Positions 6,441 to 7,122 of a stretch of 7,122 nucleotides of DNA are shown here, piece by piece. Both the position numbers and the translations under genes were made by a program. Numbering within the stretch: position 1 is the first letter of the stretch; every line of letters begins with the position of its first letter. The DNA is from DATARH01 sp035648415 (lineage in GTDB: Bacteria; Pseudomonadota; Alphaproteobacteria; ATCC43930; CGMCC-115725). The DNA is taken from contig DASRLO010000138.1 of assembly GCA_035648415.1 (NCBI GenBank), positions 1 to 7,122 on the forward strand, in the 5' to 3' direction. The notes under the pieces are model-generated. The model made no database searches. It was not told the DNA's origin and saw only the letters and a program-made list of their open reading frames with translations.

Positions 6441-6504
6441 GGTTTTCCTCCCGTCGCGTGCTGCTGTGCTAATAGGAAACCAGCGCTGACCGAGAGGCAA
6501 GGCG
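6441..6504. promoter_or_regulatory. Divergent promoter region between the SDR and quinone oxidoreductase genes
   Basis: These 64 bases separate two divergent start codons and so must carry at least the SDR operon promoter, and probably both. On the plus strand TGTGCTAAT (6465-6473) is a weak extended -10 candidate, and GAGAGG (6492-6497) is the ribosome-binding site of the right-hand gene. On the minus strand GGGAGG serves the SDR gene. An imperfect inverted repeat, GGTTTTCCT (6441-6449) against AGGAAACC (6474-6481) with one unpaired base, spans the region, and an 8-bp palindrome CAGCGCTG follows at 6481-6488. Either could be an operator for a shared regulator; none is encoded in the window. 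Confidence 0.4.
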
Positions 6505-7122
6505 ATGCTCGCCAATATACCCGCCACCCAGACCGTGATCGAGATCAAGAAGCCCGGCGGACCGGAGGTGCTGGCGCCGGGAACCCGGCCGGTGCCCGAA
6601 CCGAAAGCCGGCGAGGTGCTGATCCGCATCGCCGGGGCCGGGATCAACCGCGCCGACACCTTGCAGCGCATGGGGCGCTATCCGATGCCGCCCGGCGCCA
6701 GCGACATCCCCGGCCTCGAATGCTCCGGCACCATCGTCAAGGCGGGCGAGGGGGTCAGCGGCTGGTCGGTCGGCGACGCGGTCTGTGCGCTGCTCGTCGC
6801 CGACGGCTACGGCGAATACGCGGCGGTGCCGGCGGTGCAATGCCTGCCGGTGCCGCAGGGCGTCGGCCTGATCGACGCCGGCGGGCTGATGGAGACGTTC
6901 TGCACGGTGTGGACCAACGTCTTCGACCGCATCCACCTGAAGGCGGGCGAGGTGTTCCTCCAGCAGGGCGGGTCGAGCGGCATCGGCATCACCGCGATCC
7001 AGCTGGCCAAGGCGTTCGGCGCCACGGTGCTGGCGACCGCGGGCTCCGAGGAGAAATGCCAGGCCTGCCGCGACTACGGCGCCGACCTCGCGATCAACTA
7101 CAAGACGCAGGATTTCGTGAAG
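6505..7122 (+). CDS. PIG3-like NAD(P)H:quinone oxidoreductase, zinc-independent MDR family (partial, right edge)
   Basis: From the ATG at 6505 the frame stays open for 206 codons to the window end. The predicted protein begins MLANIPATQTVIEIKKPGGP. The N-terminal GroES-like domain holds the MDR quinone-reductase motif INRADTLQRMGRYPMPPGAS (47-66) and GLECSGTIV (70-78), which has Leu-Glu-Cys where zinc alcohol dehydrogenases have a Gly-His-Glu ligand set, so no catalytic zinc is expected. The nucleotide-binding domain begins at about 148, with QGGSSGIGITAIQLAKAFGA (154-173), the typical glycine-rich NADPH loop of the PIG3/TP53I3-like group. About 120 C-terminal residues of a normal 325-335 are missing beyond the window. 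GAGAGG lies about 7 bases upstream of the start. The enzyme would reduce quinones or related enones with NAD(P)H in the cytoplasm. The gene is divergent from the SDR-GMC operon and may share its control. Confidence 0.9.
   Translation, partial: MLANIPATQTVIEIKKPGGPEVLAPGTRPVPEPKAGEVLIRIAGAGINRADTLQRMGRYPMPPGASDIPGLECSGTIVKAGEGVSGWSVGDAVCALLVADGYGEYAAVPAVQCLPVPQGVGLIDAGGLMETFCTVWTNVFDRIHLKAGEVFLQQGGSSGIGITAIQLAKAFGATVLATAGSEEKCQACRDYGADLAINYKTQDFVK

Noticed and set aside
6441..6671. Longer SDR beginning upstream of 6440
   Set aside because: The extra residues precede the conserved N-terminal strand and lie antisense to the quinone oxidoreductase. The ATG at 6440 has an excellent ribosome-binding site.
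1..7122. A new defence, retron, CRISPR or RNA-based system
   Set aside because: I looked on both strands for regular spaced repeats, reverse transcriptase or nuclease motifs, tRNA-like folds and long non-coding gaps and found none. All space beyond about 200 bases is taken by recognisable genes.

Overview
The window is GC-rich, roughly two-thirds G+C by eye, and is packed with short-gapped or overlapping genes. The protein families (a TauT/SsuC-type ABC importer, a GMC oxidoreductase, a classical SDR, a PIG3-type quinone oxidoreductase, a short DUF1640/CCDC90-like membrane protein and an IS5-family transposase) together suggest an alphaproteobacterium, most likely Hyphomicrobiales or Rhodospirillales. 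That placement is inferred from family content and codon style; no rRNA or marker gene is present.

Layout from left to right. (1) At 1-65, on the minus strand, lie the first 21 codons of an IS5-family transposase reading out of the window. Its upstream stretch, to about position 140, is rich in GGAAC/GTTCC inverted repeats and probably holds the end of the insertion sequence. (2) At 270-3715, on the plus strand, is a four-gene operon for a NitT/TauT/SsuABC-class importer: periplasmic binding protein, ATPase, permease, permease. Each gene overlaps the next, by 11, 4 and 4 bp. Two different permeases imply a heterodimeric channel. (3) At 3712-3939, on the minus strand, is a 75-residue protein with a C-terminal membrane anchor. 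Its stop codon overlaps the stop of the last permease inside a TTAA. (4) At 4014-6440, on the minus strand, an SDR and a GMC flavoprotein form a probable operon with a 33-bp gap. (5) A 64-bp divergent intergenic region leads to a plus-strand, zinc-independent NAD(P)H:quinone oxidoreductase that runs off the right end.

The importer should bring a small organic anion or related compound into the cytoplasm; the sequence does not reveal the substrate. The SDR, GMC and quinone oxidoreductase are all alcohol/carbonyl or quinone redox enzymes and could act in one catabolic route, but a link to the importer is only suggested by proximity.

I found no CRISPR array, tRNA, rRNA, phage gene or evident new defence system. 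The most unusual details are a 15-bp in-frame tandem repeat that forms the ATPase C-terminus and decays into the ribosome-binding site of the next gene, and a hairpin that covers the transposase ribosome-binding site. Most of the window reads as ordinary metabolic and transport sequence.
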